Source: Asparagopsis taxiformis (Eukaryota; Rhodophyta; Florideophyceae; Bonnemaisoniales; Bonnemaisoniaceae). Taken from it: a stretch of DNA of 64,000 nt. Positions 62,151 to 64,000 of the stretch are shown in pieces. The stretch covers positions 1-64,000 of the forward strand of contig JALQPE010002035.1 in the NCBI GenBank assembly GCA_030407315.1, written 5' to 3'. A program made the position numbers and the translations under genes. Position 1 is the first letter of the stretch. Every line of letters begins with the position of its first letter. Below the pieces are notes generated by a model that saw nothing but the letters and a program-made list of their open reading frames with translations, made no database searches and was not told the origin of the DNA.

Positions 62151-63997
62151 GTTGATATCCAGACTTTGCGTATCGCCGCTTTGTTTCCTTCCCTGAGGAA
62201 GATCTTCTCTGACAATCCTTCCCGGCGAATTATCCCTGGCACGACTTTCCCGCTCTGCCCTTGAAGCTGAAAGACGTTCCTGTTCTTTTTGGAGAACAGC
62301 AAGACGTTCTGCTTCCCTCTTCTCAGCTGCTGCAAGACGCGTGGCAGGACGTTCCTGTCCTCCCCCTTTTGCTGCGGCAGGAAGGTCTTCTGCTTCTTTC
62401 GGGTGCTCAGAGGTGCCTCTTCTATTGCTTTCGTCGCGACAGCAGGAATCACTTCTTCAGCCACCACATTTGGAGTAATTTCCTGTTCTTCCTCCACAAC
62501 AGCAGAAACTTCCTGCTCTACTTGGGCTTCAGCAGATACTCCTTCTTCTGCTTGAACAGGACCAGAAGTTTCCTTCTCTGTAGAATTATTTCCCTGTTCT
62601 GCGGCAGTAGGTGCTTCTTCGTCTTCTGCTTTGGCGCCATCAACAAGTGCTTTTTCTATTTCTCCGGGGGTCATGCGATTCCGTTCCCTCTCCTCCTCCG
62701 CTTTCGTCTCCTGCATTGCCTTTGCCCCGGTAGCATATTCCAGTTTGTCGTAAAAACTGTTTGTAAACATCCCGTTCTTGGTTCTCAGACTGCTTCTGTC
62801 TACCACGTCGTCATGAAAGTCGACAAGGACGAATACAATGCGCTCTCCAATGCGATGATCATTATCCCCGACCTCCTTCGCGTTTTCTGCTGCCAAATCC
62901 GTTCGCACGAATTCCTCCATCGTTGCAGAGTTCAACCACTTGCGGACGACCTCTGCCATATCATAGATGGCCAACAGAGCCAGTAGCCAAGTGCGCATCG
63001 TGAACGGACTTCCGCTTCCGATATTTCTGACAAGTCCTCTCTTCCTCCTCATCCTTGTCCACGACGCTGTCATCTCGAGCACAAACCACTGGAACCACTC
63101 CTTATCGCGCGTCCCGCGTCCGTCCGTGCCATTGCGGAATATTGCGTTATTGACAAGATCGAGCACGCACCCGTACATATCGGCAGAGTCAATTCGAGAA
63201 AAGTCCGGATCTCTTCCCTCGGTTCTTGCATCCTCGATTTCTCTGTTCCTATCCAAATCATTGTAAACGCTAGGGATAGAGCTCCAGTACACGAAAGCAA
63301 CGCTGTCTGTGCGATTGAACCCCTTCGCAATGTTGATGTACTGCCTATACGAGTTCTCCGAACGGTTCCTGTCGGACGGCAGAATATAGCTCACTTCTTT
63401 CAGAATAGGAATAAGCCGGACAACAGGAAGATCCATCTGGTTGGAAAACCTGAGAAACTCTATGACCGCACACACATTGTCGGCAATGCTCACAGAAGCG
63501 ACATCGTGAGTTTGTATATTGGCTTCGAGAGACAGTTTCAGAACCTCCAGCGCATCGAAAATTAGACGCCCGTTCGGCGCAATCAACTGTTGTACCCAAA
63601 CCAATTCCAAGGAATCCCTGTTCTTTCCTGAGTACTTCTCCAGGCATAGTTGCAGAGCAGCTATGCGATGAGAGCCATCGATGCAGTAAAACTCGTCTCC
63701 TTCGTTATCTTCCATTTTGCAGACTGTAATCATAGTTCCAGTGGTAGAGAAACCTCTATCCATGAAAATGCTGGCCAGTTCGTTTACACGACCCGGTCGC
63801 ACCAAACGGGAGGTCACTGTCGGAAATTTCACTTTGCGAGGATCAACTTGCACTTTAGAAGAGCTGTACTGAGCAATAGTGATGCTTTTCTCTTCAGCAG
63901 AAGGAGAATTGCTCTTCTCCGCTGTAGTATTCATGATACTATTGTCCCCCATTGTAATCCCTGCAATCTCAGTTCGTTCAATCGGTTCTCTGTTCAA
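62123..63997 (-). pseudogene. ParB-like part of a diverged ParB-dioxygenase homologue
   Basis: 624 codons, possibly continuing beyond the window edge; a likely start is MGDNSIM at about 63952. Near residues 60-125 is a ParB/sulfiredoxin-like domain with CIDGSHRIAALQL, aligning with VIDGLHRLNAM of the giant-transposon protein. The middle is mostly helical. The C-terminal third is Glu/Ala/Val-rich and acidic. The last 75 or so codons are out of frame relative to the linker because of a shift around 62380-62440. With two one-base shifts it corresponds to a single ParB-linker-dioxygenase gene of about 1050 codons. Confidence 0.7.
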
Positions 63998-64000
63998 ATG

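Overview
Eukaryotic nuclear DNA, most likely from an intron-poor alga. A florideophyte red alga such as a Chondrus relative is plausible but not proven. Reasons: long uninterrupted ORFs, a plant/algal-type phosphofructokinase, a eukaryotic acetyl-CoA carboxylase fragment, a SNF2/SHPRH-type helicase fragment, a Ty1/copia retrotransposon and a Plavaka/KDZ-like transposase. There are no bacterial operons. Most of the window is mobile or repetitive DNA; the only ordinary intact host-type gene I can defend is a CorA-type magnesium transporter (30887-31912, minus).

Layout. 1-620: flank with one large hairpin. 621-24344: copy A, a complete giant DNA transposon of about 23.7 kb, bounded by an imperfect 34-bp terminal inverted repeat. 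It carries a ParB-like/Fe(II)-2OG-dioxygenase fusion gene (minus), a DNA methyltransferase plus SET gene (plus, frameshifted), a coiled-coil gene (plus) and a transposase (minus). Arrays of a repeated module with a 16-bp palindrome TGTGCCGTACGGCACA separate the cargo genes. 24410-25062 and 32385-32700: two related 118/116-bp satellite arrays. 26263-27082: SNF2/SHPRH helicase pseudogene. 27216-30371: phosphofructokinase pseudogene with a piece of acetyl-CoA carboxylase inserted in its GGDGT active-site motif. 30887-31912: CorA. 32830-34830: AT-rich, no gene seen. 34838-52401: copy B of the giant transposon, same overall orientation and nearly identical, but with the methyltransferase-SET cassette inverted and the right end missing. 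52402-58731: Ty1/copia element (minus) with unequal LTRs and an extra zinc-finger ORF. 58729-59312: truncated unknown ORF. 59547-60590: palindrome arrays. 60841-63997: a diverged, frameshifted homologue of the ParB-dioxygenase gene.

How the genes may work together. The giant element joins a transposase to two chromatin/DNA-modification fusions: a beta-class amino-methyltransferase fused to a SET protein-methyltransferase domain, and a ParB/sulfiredoxin-fold domain fused to a double-stranded beta-helix dioxygenase. This looks like a self-contained epigenetic write/oxidise system travelling with a transposon. The repeated palindromic module is a candidate cis-acting site (boundary, promoter or parS-like) and is demonstrably where the cassette has inverted. 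Between them copies A and B still hold an uninterrupted reading frame for each of the four cargo genes: methyltransferase-SET in B, coiled-coil and transposase in A, ParB-dioxygenase in both.
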